Source of the DNA: Pestalotiopsis fici W106-1 | Lineage: Eukaryota > Ascomycota > Sordariomycetes > Amphisphaeriales > Sporocadaceae | Direction: 5' to 3' | Assembly (NCBI RefSeq): GCF_000516985.1 | Contig: NW_006917091.1 | Span: forward strand, 6,116,283-6,148,599 | DNA length: 32,317 nucleotides | In this document: positions 20,894 through 30,709 of the stretch, one piece after another | Position numbering within the stretch: the first letter of the stretch is position 1 | Layout of the letters: each line of letters begins with the position of its first letter | The notes under the pieces: model-generated | Database searches by the model: none | The model's input: only the letters and a program-made list of their open reading frames with translations | Told to the model about the DNA's origin: nothing | Made by a program: the position numbers and the translations under genes

Positions 20894-22588
20894 ATGGAGC
20901 GCATCTACGGCAATCACGAAGCGCAAAAGCAGAGCAACAGGCCAATGCAGCAGCAGCAGAGTCGCCGCCCGCCGCCCAGGAACGGCCAGAACCATTTCCC
21001 ACCACCCAGTGCCGTGCCGAGCTACGCGAGCAGAAACCTGCCGCCCCTACCGCCCAAATCGGCATCCTCATCGTCGTCCGTGTATAACTCGGAAGGGTCC
21101 TGCCGAGCGACGCCGAGCCGCTTCCATCGACATGAGTCGCCGCTATTCATGTACAGCGGCAGCAGAGCCGGCAGTGGGGGGAGTGGTGGTGCCGATGCCG
21201 GTTTCGAGGGGTCTGTCAATGAGGATGGCATGGCCATGATTCGACCACCGGGGATGAGTATAGTCACACACTTCAGTGAGCGGCAGCAACAGAAGCAAGA
21301 TACTGTTATACATTCGCCGCGGCCGAGACATCCCGACCACAAGATCGTCAAGGATCTCGAACAAAACGACGAAGGGTGTGTCGATGTGAGCCCCATCCTA
21401 TCTCCGCCGACGGGGACCTTTTCGTACCAGGCACATGAGGTCTCGCCGCTGACGCCCGAGGATTCGTCGTCGTTTAGGAGCTTTGGACAGCAAACCGTCT
21501 CAGAGCTTGATCACGAAGCCGACCAATATCAACGCTGGACAACGATGGGGGGAGGCGGCGTCGATTCCGGCTCGAGACGACAGTCGGGATGGGAGGATAT
21601 ACCACCGGCAGCGTCACACTCGTCGCTAGGATTTCACCCCATTTCGACCGAGGAGGATAAGACGAAGAAGATGATATCAAAAACGTCCAAACCCCATCAT
21701 GGTCATTACCAGCCGCATTTCCGCCATAGCGACCCGGGGAGCCCCCTCGTTGAGACTTCTTCTTCACCTCCCACCACCAACGCAACAGGAGGAGGTCAAG
21801 GAGCGTTTATGCTGGCAGCGCCCAAGCCGTATCTCAAGACGTCAGCCTGGCGTCCAGATCAGTATCCACGGCCTCGGAGCGAAAACAACTATACAAAACC
21901 TACAACCACGAGAGCGCCAGTAGTAAACACAAAGATGCCCATGACCGAATCCACTGACGGCGAGGATATAATCACGTCACCCTACAGTCTCTGGACCAAG
22001 GGGTACGGCGCCACCGCAGCGGCGGCGGCAGCAGCATCATCAAAGCAATCCTCGCCGGCACCCAGCGGTACATCCTCTCGAGTCTCATTTGCAATCAAGG
22101 ACACACCGGCCTTTTCGAAGCGGAGCCGGGCTGGCAGCAAGCCGAAACCGGTGCCACTGCACCTGCACGACGGCAAGGCGGCAGAGGATCACATCAAGAC
22201 GCCGTATCCGGAGCAGCCACTTGCATCAGCAGCAGCAGCAGCAGCAGCAGCGTCCACCACAATGATTAGTTCTTGGGATTACGACGACGACGACAATGGC
22301 CATGCTGCAAAGGACAAGCAGCCCAAGAGGACGAGCTGGGGCAGGTCCTCGGAGAGAAACAGCGGCGCCAAGGAGACCAGCGAGGGAGGCAGTAGCAGTA
22401 ATAATACTGGTAGCAGCAGGTCAAGGGCCATGGGCAAGCTGGTGTCGCGGGTCAAGCACGCCGGGGGAGACGTTATTTCGAAATTTTCCTTTTCGTCTGA
22501 AGAGGCCAAGAGAGAAAAGAGGATTGAAGAGTTGAGAGGAAAAATACAACACCATAATCCGCGGCAGGAGCAGCAGAATAGATCTTAA
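20894..22588 (+). CDS. Low-complexity orphan protein with basic coiled C-terminus
   Basis: Single exon, 564 residues, not recognised. It is disordered: Gln-, Pro-, Ser- and Gly-rich at the N-terminus, with polyalanine runs at about 373-381 and 443-452, an Asp run (YDDDDN) near 462 and several SP/TP sites such as SPLTPEDSSSF and DIITSPYSLW that could be phosphorylated. The last 60 residues (SRVKHAGGDVISKFSF, then SEEAKREKRIEELRGKI) form a charged helix of a kind seen at the C-terminus of many ascomycete hypothetical proteins. No signal peptide or membrane span. Coding is supported by the long open frame and in-frame GCA/CAG/GAC repeats. The ATG at 20894 is the first in this frame. Function unknown; a scaffold or regulatory role is a guess. 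Confidence 0.7.
   Translation: MERIYGNHEAQKQSNRPMQQQQSRRPPPRNGQNHFPPPSAVPSYASRNLPPLPPKSASSSSSVYNSEGSCRATPSRFHRHESPLFMYSGSRAGSGGSGGADAGFEGSVNEDGMAMIRPPGMSIVTHFSERQQQKQDTVIHSPRPRHPDHKIVKDLEQNDEGCVDVSPILSPPTGTFSYQAHEVSPLTPEDSSSFRSFGQQTVSELDHEADQYQRWTTMGGGGVDSGSRRQSGWEDIPPAASHSSLGFHPISTEEDKTKKMISKTSKPHHGHYQPHFRHSDPGSPLVETSSSPPTTNATGGGQGAFMLAAPKPYLKTSAWRPDQYPRPRSENNYTKPTTTRAPVVNTKMPMTESTDGEDIITSPYSLWTKGYGATAAAAAAASSKQSSPAPSGTSSRVSFAIKDTPAFSKRSRAGSKPKPVPLHLHDGKAAEDHIKTPYPEQPLASAAAAAAAASTTMISSWDYDDDDNGHAAKDKQPKRTSWGRSSERNSGAKETSEGGSSSNNTGSSRSRAMGKLVSRVKHAGGDVISKFSFSSEEAKREKRIEELRGKIQHHNPRQEQQNRS
22226..22252 (+). repeat. GCA trinucleotide run (polyalanine)
   Basis: Eight or nine consecutive GCA/GCG codons in the orphan protein. 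A second Ala-coding run made of mixed GCA/GCG/GCC codons lies at about 22012-22035. Confidence 0.85.
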
Positions 22589-23175
22589 AACCTCATCTTA
22601 AGGTAGACATGAATAGCGTTATACTTTTTTATGCCCTCCTCGAAGTATATTGCGGAGATGGACAGACCTGATGGGTGGGCATCCAGAGTTTTATAATGCC
22701 AACCTCGTGTAGATACTCATCAGACTTTGAAATCTAGATTCATACTGTATGTTTTTGTTTCATTCTCGCAACCAAGGGTGATCATAAAAGGAATGGACAG
22801 TATACTATCAATAATGTACATACTGAGAACCCGATGGTAAATAAGGTAGCTTGGCAGCGGGAGAGATCCGCTAAAAGACTGCCCCAGAGGGAGCTAACCT
22901 TTACCTCCAGCTCCCCCTGCAAATATTGCCTAGGTTAGAACTTGAGCCCCGCAGTCCCCCATCAATTCGGCTAAGCTTTACTACGTACGTCAGTCTGCGC
23001 CCAAGTGTCAGCACATAGATTAGCTCTCTCTCGTGTCTAACCTCTTACAACATCCCACCACTACACGATTCGCCGAAAGAGTTGGAGAGTCTGGGGGGTT
23101 GTTATTAGTTTCTGGAAACTCCTTGACCCCAATTCGTCCACGGGAAAAATAAAAAAGCAAAAGCACAAGAGGATC
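22589..23175. other. Intergenic before the Nudix gene
   Basis: 587 bp, AT-rich after the orphan gene's stop, then promoter sequence with tacgtacgt near 22982. No gene or RNA supported. Confidence 0.55.
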
Positions 23176-24724
23176 ATGACTACCTCGGCCACCGGCTCCG
23201 ATCACCAGCAGACCGCCGCCGTCCCTGCACAAGCCGAAAACGCCGCCGACCACCATAACAATATCAACAGCTCAGCCGCCGCCCTCGAACAGCAGACCGA
23301 GGAGGCGAGTGGTGAGATTTTGCAGAGCCTTTGCGAGGCCGCAACGGAGACGGAGCACAACAATAGTAGCTACACTGGCGCGCAAAACGACGGCAAATCA
23401 GCTCTCGAGCTCTCCCTCGACCTCGACCTTGATTCTCTCCCGGCCTCGGACTATTGGGACGCATCAACCATGGCCTCGCTCAATGCAGTATCGGCGGTCA
23501 GTATAGCTTGAAAATTTCCAAAAAAAAAAGAAGAGTAGAGGTTGCATAAAAAAAGAACCAAAGAAAAAACATATTTGCGAAGGGGGAAACAACGAGAACA
23601 ATGTGGCTTATGCGATCCAAGGCCGCCATTGCGCGTCTGCGCGCCTACAAGCCGCCGCCCTTTCCGACCTGGGATCGCCTACCGGTCAGTCGCCGCGCCG
23701 CCGTCCTGGTGCTCCTGTTTGCGGATCGGCGGGGCGATCTCCGGGTCGTGATTACAATGCGGGCGACAAGTCTGCGGAGCTTTTCTGGTAAGGATATTGT
23801 CCGTCCTCAAAAGATGAAGAAAAATGACGAGGGAGGGAGAGAAAAATGAAAGCAGTTTGCGCTGACGAGTGGCACAAATCGTGAACAGGTCATGCCGCTT
23901 TTCCGGGAGGAAAGGCCGACTCTTTGACTGAGACGCCGTGTAAGTGATCCCAGAAAGGAAGAGAATGCAACGGATTATGATTTTCTACCCAAAAAAAGAT
24001 ACGAGAGGAGAAGAGTACTGCTAAAGCGAACCCGCGCCGTACAGATCAAATCGCCCGCCGCGAAGCCTGGGAGGAAATTGGCCTTCCCATGGACGACAGC
24101 AAAATCCCCAAGCCTTTCCGGATCGAGCCTCTCTGCTCGCTGCCGTGCAGTCTGGCCAAGACGGAGCTGGCGGTGCGACCATGCGTCGCCTTTCTCCACG
24201 CCGACAGCACTCCGGGCCAGCCGCCGCCGCCCACCGTTGACGAGAGCATGATCCCTCGGCTCGACGCCAAGGAAGTTGCCGCCGTCTTCTCGGCCCCGCT
24301 GCACAACTTTCTCAAGGCCACTGACGAGCAACCCGACCGCGCCCCCGACGGCGACTGGTACGATGGCCGCTGGACCGAGTGGCACAATGAGCCCTGGAGG
24401 ATACACAACTTTTGGGTACCCGTGAACAACCAGCAGGTGGCGCGGCCAAAGATCCGGGCCGACGGGCAGGCAGCCCTGGCCGACGAGCTAGAGGAGGAGG
24501 AAGACGCCGTACAGAGGTTCCTGGTTTGGGGCCTGACGGGCCGGATGCTCGTGGATACGGCGCGCGTTGCTTACGCCGAAGAGCCCGAGTTTGAGCACAA
24601 TGACCACTACGGAGATGAGAAGATCATAGCAATGCTCGAGTCGCAAGGCCGATTACCCGAGAAGAAGCGGAGAGAAGTCGGCCTCGACGCTGTCAGAGAA
24701 GAAGTCAAAGATGCCAAGATGTAG
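23176..24724 (+). CDS. PCD1: Coenzyme A diphosphatase, Nudix family, PCD1/NUDT7 type (four exons)
   Basis: Exons 23176-23496, 23622-23787, 23889-23939 and 24045-24724 give 405 residues. The CoA-Nudix signature R(S/A)x3Rx3Gx3FPGG reads RATSLRSFSGHAAFPGG across the exon 2/3 junction, and the Nudix helix follows as REAWEEIGL with Glu ligands for Mg2+. The loop between GG and the first Glu is one residue longer than Gx5E, which occurs in this subfamily. The enzyme splits CoA and acyl-CoA into phosphopantetheine and 3',5'-ADP. The C-terminus AKM fits the degenerate PTS1 pattern [SAC][KRH][LM], consistent with peroxisomes. Exon 1 encodes a 107-residue Ala/Gln/Glu-rich extension; only its last residues (MASLNAVSA) resemble the usual N-terminus before AAIARLRAYKPPPFP, so translation may also start at that internal Met. 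Exon 1 is the least certain part. Confidence 0.85.
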
Positions 24725-24941
24725 TTGTACTGGGTACGCATAAATGTAGACTGACATTTTTAGAATCAATCCCAGTAAACCTTGATATATATTTCGCTTT
24801 ACATGTATGCAATCCACCGCGCCCAAAGAACTCCTGCATAATCTTCTGTAGCATCAGAGCCATGCTTTTGGTCGATGCTTGCGCGCAATTCTCCTGCTCT
24901 CAAACTCCGTCATCCCTCTACCAGGCGGTTTGCACGATGAC

Positions 24942-25911
24942 TTAATGGCACGCAGTTTCCTTGGTCGCCTTGGTAGAGTTTCCAAACATGATATAGCCAA
25001 CAAAGTTGCCAATGAAGACGGCCAACATGACCCAACCATTGTATGTCATGAAAAGCAGCCTGAATCAACAAGTAAATAAAAAAGAGGTTAAAAAACTCAT
25101 TCCTGGCCTCGAGAACTTTTGCGCCAGGAGGGGGGGGGGGGGGGGGGGGGGAAGGAGAAAACAGGGGAAAAAGTGAAATCTAAACTTACATCATCATAAA
25201 GGCGTAAAAGCATTGCACGGCATAGAGCAGCGCCTTGATGATATGCGCCCGCTTGCTGACTTCGACCTGGTGTTGTCCTGACCACAGGAACGGCGTATTC
25301 TCAGTAACATGATCTTGTCCGTCTTCTCGTTCGCCGATGATGACTTTTTATTTGGGGGGCGCAATCTTAGCCAGGCGCTGGGGCGAAGTAGAGTGACATC
25401 TTTGCAGTACATTGCTGGAGGACAGAGAAAAACGGTTTTTTCCTTTTTATTACACATAGGGAAAGAGGGAGGATAAGGGGGTTGAAAAAGAAAAAACTCA
25501 CGAGGAGCCGTCTCCTGTCGCTTGTTGACCCAAGTCTCGTACCGCCGCGTGGCCTCGCGCAGGGCCTCGTAGCCAATGCAAATGGCGACAATGGCGAGGA
25601 GAGAAAAGACCAGCGACGCCGTGCCGCGGACGTGCCAGCTCTTGAAGATGATGCAGAGGTTCTCCGAGTTCCAGGTAAACAGCATCTGGGCATTTTCCCT
25701 TTGTTAGCAACGCGGCATGTCGTGAGCGCCTCGGGTGGAAAAGCGAGACAAGGAGAAAAGCCTTGGCCCATTTGCCAATGAATATCTTTCCTTGACTACT
25801 CACGTTCATGCTGCACATGTCCGTCATGCCGCCGTGGCCTCCATGATCCATTCCTCCGTGGTCCATGTTGCCGTGGTCCATGCCGCTGTGATCCATGTGT
25901 TTGTGATCCAT
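24942..25911 (-). CDS. Ctr-family high-affinity copper transporter (four exons)
   Basis: Exons 25911-25804, 25685-25502, 25343-25190 and 25059-24942 give 187 residues. The N-terminus is a Met-Asp-His-Gly repeat (MDHKHMDHSGMDHGNMDHGG) ending in CSMNMLFTW, whose MxM lies before the first membrane span as in Ctr proteins. Helix 1 is about 57-78. Helix 2 ends in AFMMMLLFM with the MxxxM copper path motif, and helix 3 has GNFVG (GxxxG) for trimer packing. It imports Cu(I) as a trimer at the plasma or vacuolar membrane. The start is fixed by the Met/His repeat. Intron 2 ends AAAAAG, a weak acceptor, but no other acceptor keeps the frame; intron 3 carries a 22-G tract on the plus strand. The gene is convergent with PCD1 with 217 bp between stops. 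Confidence 0.9.
25130..25151. repeat. G22 homopolymer in copper transporter intron 3
   Basis: Uninterrupted run of 22 G on the plus strand, so C22 in the pre-mRNA, inside the 130-nt intron 25060-25189. It can form a G-quadruplex on one strand. The exact length may vary between isolates or be an assembly approximation. Confidence 0.9.
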
Positions 25912-26154
25912 TGCTGCTGCTGTCGCGTGAGTTGTAGAATGGCGGAAGAGAGAAGATACAAGCTGTAGTGGACCAGTTTTTGAGGTGGTGCGTGGCGCAG
26001 GTCTTTGCTGAAATCTGCTGAATCTATATCTAGGACGTGTGTATGAATGAAAGCCAAAGGTTGGATAGGTCGTTCGAATATATAAAATGTAGCAGAAAGA
26101 TTCAATTCAAAGATGGTATAAACGAGTCGTAAGTTGACTCTACCAGACAAACAA

Positions 26155-26169
26155 GCTCAAACATGCTCA
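26155..26169. promoter_or_regulatory. Candidate copper-responsive element, tandem GCTCAAA
   Basis: AAGCTCAAAC and ATGCTCAAAG form a direct repeat with the GCTCA core repeated exactly 10 bp apart, about one helical turn, 244-258 bp upstream of the Ctr start codon. Fungal copper-starvation activators of the Mac1/MacA group bind TTTGCTCA or TGTGCTCA, which share the core. Flanking bases differ from the consensus, so binding is inferred. Confidence 0.4.
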
Positions 26170-27003
26170 AAGTGGACAGCGTAGTGTGTCTCAAAAACTA
26201 TCAGATAGGTAGTACCTTAATGTAGTAACCCGCCTTTAGCAACTCAGGGCCTCCCCCCATCCTGTTCCAGACCTGGGAAAGGCGGAGGAGCTGCAAGAAG
26301 TCTGCAGCCAGTGCAGCTCACATGCTCCAGGATTGGCAGCGCCCAGCAGCCCAGGTGCTTCTGCCCCCCGGAACGTACGCTACTTCGTAAGCCACACACA
26401 CACCCCCTCGTCAGACACGGGGCGATAAGGCGAGACCAATGCAGCGGGCGCTCGCTTTTTGGACGTCTCAGTGGAAGCATGGAACACTGAAAGCTTGACC
26501 CTTCCCGCGACCTACTGCCCACGTCTGAGTTTCTTATAATGTACGTACCTGCTGGGCAAAACGGAAGACGGAACGACTCTCAAACAACTGATCTGCCTTT
26601 CATAATACTACCTACACTGACATACTATCCAACTACTTCTACTTTCCTACTTGCTAGATTAGTGTGCATACATACATGTTGCTGACAAGCGTGTAAAAGA
26701 CGGAGTGAGGTCTAAATTAGTACATTAAAGCTGTCTTACAAATCTATTGATTATTTTACTTAACCCCGGCTTCTGGAAAGCGACCCGATGGCAAAGAGCG
26801 GGATCATGACGATGATGCTCACCCCTCCCCAAGTACTCAAAATTGTCGGCGTCGGATCGCGGATGTGGGCAGATAGATGGTGGGGGAAGAATGGGAACTT
26901 TGTAAGCTTTCCCGTAGCTTGCCGCTTCGGCCGCGTGCTTTTTGTCAAGTCAACTTGTCTTATTGCCGCCGCCGCTCCACGTCAAAACTTGGGAAAAGAA
27001 AGA

Positions 27004-27012
27004 TATATAAAG
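27004..27012 (+). promoter_or_regulatory. TATA box candidate of the HAAO gene
   Basis: TATATAAAG in an A-rich context, 160 bp upstream of the start codon at 27172, a plausible spacing for a fungal TATA element. Confidence 0.5.
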
Positions 27013-27171
27013 ACAAGGATTATATCAGCTTCAATTTCTATAACATTGAATTTCTTTTTAATCTATTTTGCTTTTATCAAATTGCACAACGCCCGGCACA
27101 TTACGGCAATCAATACTCAAGCCCGCCCTTGCCGCCAAATCAGGAAAGGATAAGAAGTCATTACGAGCAGC

Positions 27172-27870
27172 ATGCTTTCCGTTCCGGTAAACCTGCCAAA
27201 GTGGTATGTTTCATATGCCTTGAAAAAAGAAAAAGAATGAATAATACATATTGGAATAATATGCATAGTTCAGAACTGACTGTTTGTTCTCTAGGTTGGA
27301 GGAAAACTCTCATTTACTAAAGCCGCCTGTCAACAACTACTGTGTATACAATGAGGGATTCACAGTCATGGTAAGTTTGAGCGAGAAAAGAAAAGAAGCA
27401 AAAAGAAAATCCCTAACAGACCTTTACAGATTGTCGGCGGCCCCAATGCCCGCACCGACTACCACATCAACGAGACGCCAGAATGGTTCTACCAGCACAA
27501 GGGCGCCATGATGCTCAAGGTCGTCGACGACGGGGAGTTCAGGGACATCATCATCCGCGAGGGCGACATGTTCCTGCTCCCCGGCAACACGCCGCACAAC
27601 CCCGTCCGCTTCGCCGACACGGTGGGCGTGGTGCTGGAGCAGCGGCGCCCCGCCGCCAGCCTCGACCGCATGCGCTGGTACTGCGCCGAGGAAGGGTGCC
27701 GCCGCGTCGTCCACGAGGCCGCCTTTCACTGCACCGATCTCGGCACCCAGATCAAGGCCGCCATTGAGACCTTCATGGCTTCCGAGGACAATCGCAAGTG
27801 CAAGAACTGCGGCGCCATTGCCAATTCGGTGCCCAAGCCTGGCTCCATCAAGGATCCCAACTTGGAGTAA
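27172..27870 (+). CDS. BNA1: 3-hydroxyanthranilate 3,4-dioxygenase (three exons)
   Basis: Exons 27172-27203, 27295-27370 and 27430-27870 give 182 residues. It is a cupin that opens the ring of 3-hydroxyanthranilate to give the quinolinate precursor in de novo NAD synthesis (kynurenine pathway). Iron ligands are visible as His48, Glu54 and His92 in [13 protein letters not shown] and [10 protein letters not shown], with substrate-binding Arg44 and Arg96. The motif pattern and length match the fungal/bacterial single-domain form. Near the C-terminus there are four or more Cys ([16 protein letters not shown]) where bacterial and yeast enzymes have a rubredoxin-like second iron site; here the first knuckle reads Cx4C instead of CxxC. 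Intron donors are GTATGT and GTAAGT; acceptors are CTAG and ACAG. The short first exon ([11 protein letters not shown]) matches the family start. Confidence 0.94.
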
Positions 27871-28549
27871 AGAAGGACTGACGCCCGAGGAAGTGGCCGA
27901 GAGAAACTGGAATAATTGGCTCCAAGCTCATGAGAGCACATGTAAATAAACTAGAAATTTTCCGAGATTGACATGTAAACGTACGGTCAAATTCTGTTTC
28001 GTCACACACATAACGCCTGTCTGGGTGAAGTGAATATACACTATTATTAATCTTACTCAGACAGGTTACATAATCGATCTTTTTGTTCTGTTGGCAGGTG
28101 GACCGAGTAATAAGACAAATATGACATACTCAAGCACCTCAGATCAAGGCATCGCCTGCGTAATCATTATATTGATAAGGTTTCGAGGAAAATGGCGACC
28201 TCGGCAAGATACATATATACAGTTGTGACCATGAGCCATGTACATATATATCGTCGCATGCCAAAACTTCGCAAACTAGGTTAGATGGCTCTCTTCCATA
28301 ACCTCGGAATCCCTTTTTCGATCCGGTAACGCCTAGAACCAATAAAAACTCGTTCCCCATAGTAGTGAGATGATATAAACATGTCCCAGATGCCCGGGAC
28401 ATGTAATGACGCAAAAATAAACTCCATATCACCAATGACTGAAACTTCATACTCGAGCCATGTCTTGGACATCTGTAAAAACAAGAACAACATGGAAAGC
28501 ATGGACACAGATAGCAAAAATCCACCCAAAAGTCAAGACACCCACCACA
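27871..28549. other. Intergenic between convergent HAAO and Chk2-type genes
   Basis: 679 bp with the two facing 3' UTRs; AT-rich, with ATATATA-type stretches near 28210-28250. Short ORFs here have no recognisable content. Confidence 0.55.
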
Positions 28550-30709
28550 TTACCGTCCATTGGATTTTGTCTCCCCATTGACTGTCGATTTGCCCTTGGC
28601 AGCCAATGCTTCGTCTTTGGTGTAAAAACTGGTGTCGTCGTTGCCGAAAAGTGCCTGGTCACCCTTTCCACCCATTTCCATGAACTCTTTGGCGGTCCGC
28701 TGATCAGCTGGTCGGGCTTCCTGGGGCTTAATGTTTGTATGACTAGAGGTCGTTTGATTCTTTGCGTACACCACCAAAGGCCCCTTGTCCTCTTGGTCCG
28801 GACCCAGTGGTACCTTGCGCGCTACTGTGACTTCGTTGATCGAGGACAACAATGTGCGTTCGCGGTGGACGCCACGCTTGTTGACCTGCAGACCTCCCAC
28901 GCCGTCCACGAGACCGTCCGTGCTGTCGTTCAGATTGGGCATCTTCTGAGTGATCCACGGGTGCGAGAGACATTCATCGACAGTGAAACGCTTCTCAGGC
29001 GCAACAACTAGCATCCGATCGATCAAATCCAGGGCTGGGTCGCCGACAGAGTCCCAGTAAGGAGATGGGTAATCGAAACGGCCACTCCTGATCTGCTGCG
29101 ACAACGTATAGGGAAACTCCTTGGTGTAGAGCTCGTCAGAGAAAGGCGGGAAGCCGCAGAGGCAGATGTACAGAACCACGCCCAGGGACCAGATGTCCAC
29201 AGCGTCGGTGTATTTGCGATGTCTTCCGTCTGCAAGGATTTCAGGGGCAACATAACTAGGAGTGCCGCAGAGCGTGGTAGTAAAGGACTCCTCGCCAATA
29301 ATCTTAGCGAGTCCAAAGTCAGCCAGCTTCACGTGCATTTCCTTGTCCACTACCAGAATATTCTCAGGCTTGATGTCCCTGTGAACAATATTGCGATCAT
29401 GCTGGGATTGGTTAGCGACAATCGGAATCAACCAGAGGGGTGAGTGCTGGGTTACATACAAGATACTTGATGCCCTGAAACAGTTGTATAAACAATGCTC
29501 GAGCCTCATCCTCATTGAACTTCTGCTTCATCACGATATGGTTGAAGAGCTCGCCTTCAGGTGCGAGCTCCAGGACCAAGTAGACTGCATTCTTCTCGTT
29601 GAATGTGTCCTTCAGACATAAAATGTTTGGGTGACTCACGCCCATTAGGACAGCAATCTCCTGTTGCAGGCCGTCCGTCTTGGACCTCTCGTCCATACCA
29701 GGCTGCTTTGTGAAGATCTTGACAGCGTACTTGGTGCCGGTGGATTTCTCCACACACAGGAACACTTCGGCAAAGTGACCTTTGCCAAGCCGCTCCAAAA
29801 GAGTGTACTGCTGGAGGAAGGCACTTGACATGCGACTTCGGGGGTAGCGGAATATGAATCGACCTTTGTCCATGACGGCGATTTCGTCTTGGTCTTGCAG
29901 CTCTCTCCGCTGGTTTCGGCCGACCAACGCCTCGTTGACGAATGTACCATTGCTGGACAGATCCTCCAAGACTGCTGTGGCGTCATTGCCCTTGTTTTCG
30001 GTAAAGAGGAGACAGTGGCGGTTTGAGATGACTGGATCATCTACAATCACGTCACACTCTGGGTGTCGTCCGATCAAGTAGCCGCCAGCAGGGGTGCCGT
30101 GTGTTTTTGACTCCTCGTAGGACTCTTCTTGCTCCAGGGCCTTCTTTTGGTTCTTGCGCTTGACCGGCTTGATCTCGCTTACACTGTCAGGCAAAGGGCA
30201 TGGTGCTCTTTTGCGCAAAACCACACATCTTCCATATTTTGTATCCAGAGGAAAGAGGTAGCCCCAGACTCCCTCCTTCACCTCATCTTCGACCTCGTCG
30301 GATAGGGCGGCTTGGGGGTCGACATATTGCGAAGGAAAAGCTTGTGTGTCGTTTGGTGGTGAGGAGAACTGGGAGTCTAGCGTGTCTTCTGGCGTTCTGC
30401 GGGCTACCTGGCTTGGCCTGCCATTTGGCGGAGTGGCTGTTGGCTCCTTGTAGTGCTCAGTGCCGCTGCTGTCCTCTTGGTACGTGACAGGCGATGGCAA
30501 TTTCTGTTGATTCTTGGTGACGGGAGTTTTTAGTTGCTCGCCGTTGCCCTGGGATAGTCTTTCCGAACGTCTGGGCTTTTTGGTGGGATCGGCTTCGTGA
30601 GGCGAGTCCTTTTGTTGGCAAATAGGTAAGCCATAGTTATTTATAAGCACATTGGACAGGACAAACGTACTCGAACTCGCTTCAGCTGGCTCTTTTCGCG
30701 TGGAGCCAT
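28550..30709 (-). CDS. FHA-domain checkpoint kinase, Chk2/Rad53/Cds1 family, PRD-4-like (three exons)
   Basis: Exons 30709-30671, 30608-29460 and 29401-28550 give 679 residues. An SQ/TQ cluster lies at about 76-112 (four sites: PSQ, DSQ, DTQ, PSQ), the target type of ATM/ATR kinases. The FHA domain is about 188-270, with the phosphothreonine-binding GRHPECD and SSNGTFVN. The Ser/Thr kinase domain is about 279-546: GKGHFAEV loop, YAVKIF lysine near 310, VHRDIKPEN (402-410), DFG, and an activation loop with TTTLCGTPSYVAPE. The C-terminal tail is disordered. It transmits DNA-damage and replication-stress signals in the nucleus; in Neurospora this kinase also resets the circadian clock. Both introns (62 and 58 nt; donors GTACGT and GTATGT) keep phase 0. 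There is one FHA domain, as in Chk2/Cds1, whereas budding-yeast Rad53 has two. Confidence 0.94.

Larger units (their letters stand above)
25912..27171. other. Divergent promoter region between copper transporter and HAAO genes
   Basis: 1.26 kb. The left part contains tandem GCTCA motifs (26155 and 26165) and TATA-like sequence near 26078-26088. The right part has tatataaag at 27004-27012. The middle (26540-26760) has TACCTAC/CATACAT-rich sequence. No ORF here has recognisable content. Confidence 0.55.

Noticed and set aside
20535..21239. 234-codon plus ORF overlapping the orphan gene
   Set aside because: Lies in a different frame, begins in AT-rich intergenic sequence and has no coherent content; the overlapping frame continues for 564 codons with in-frame repeats.
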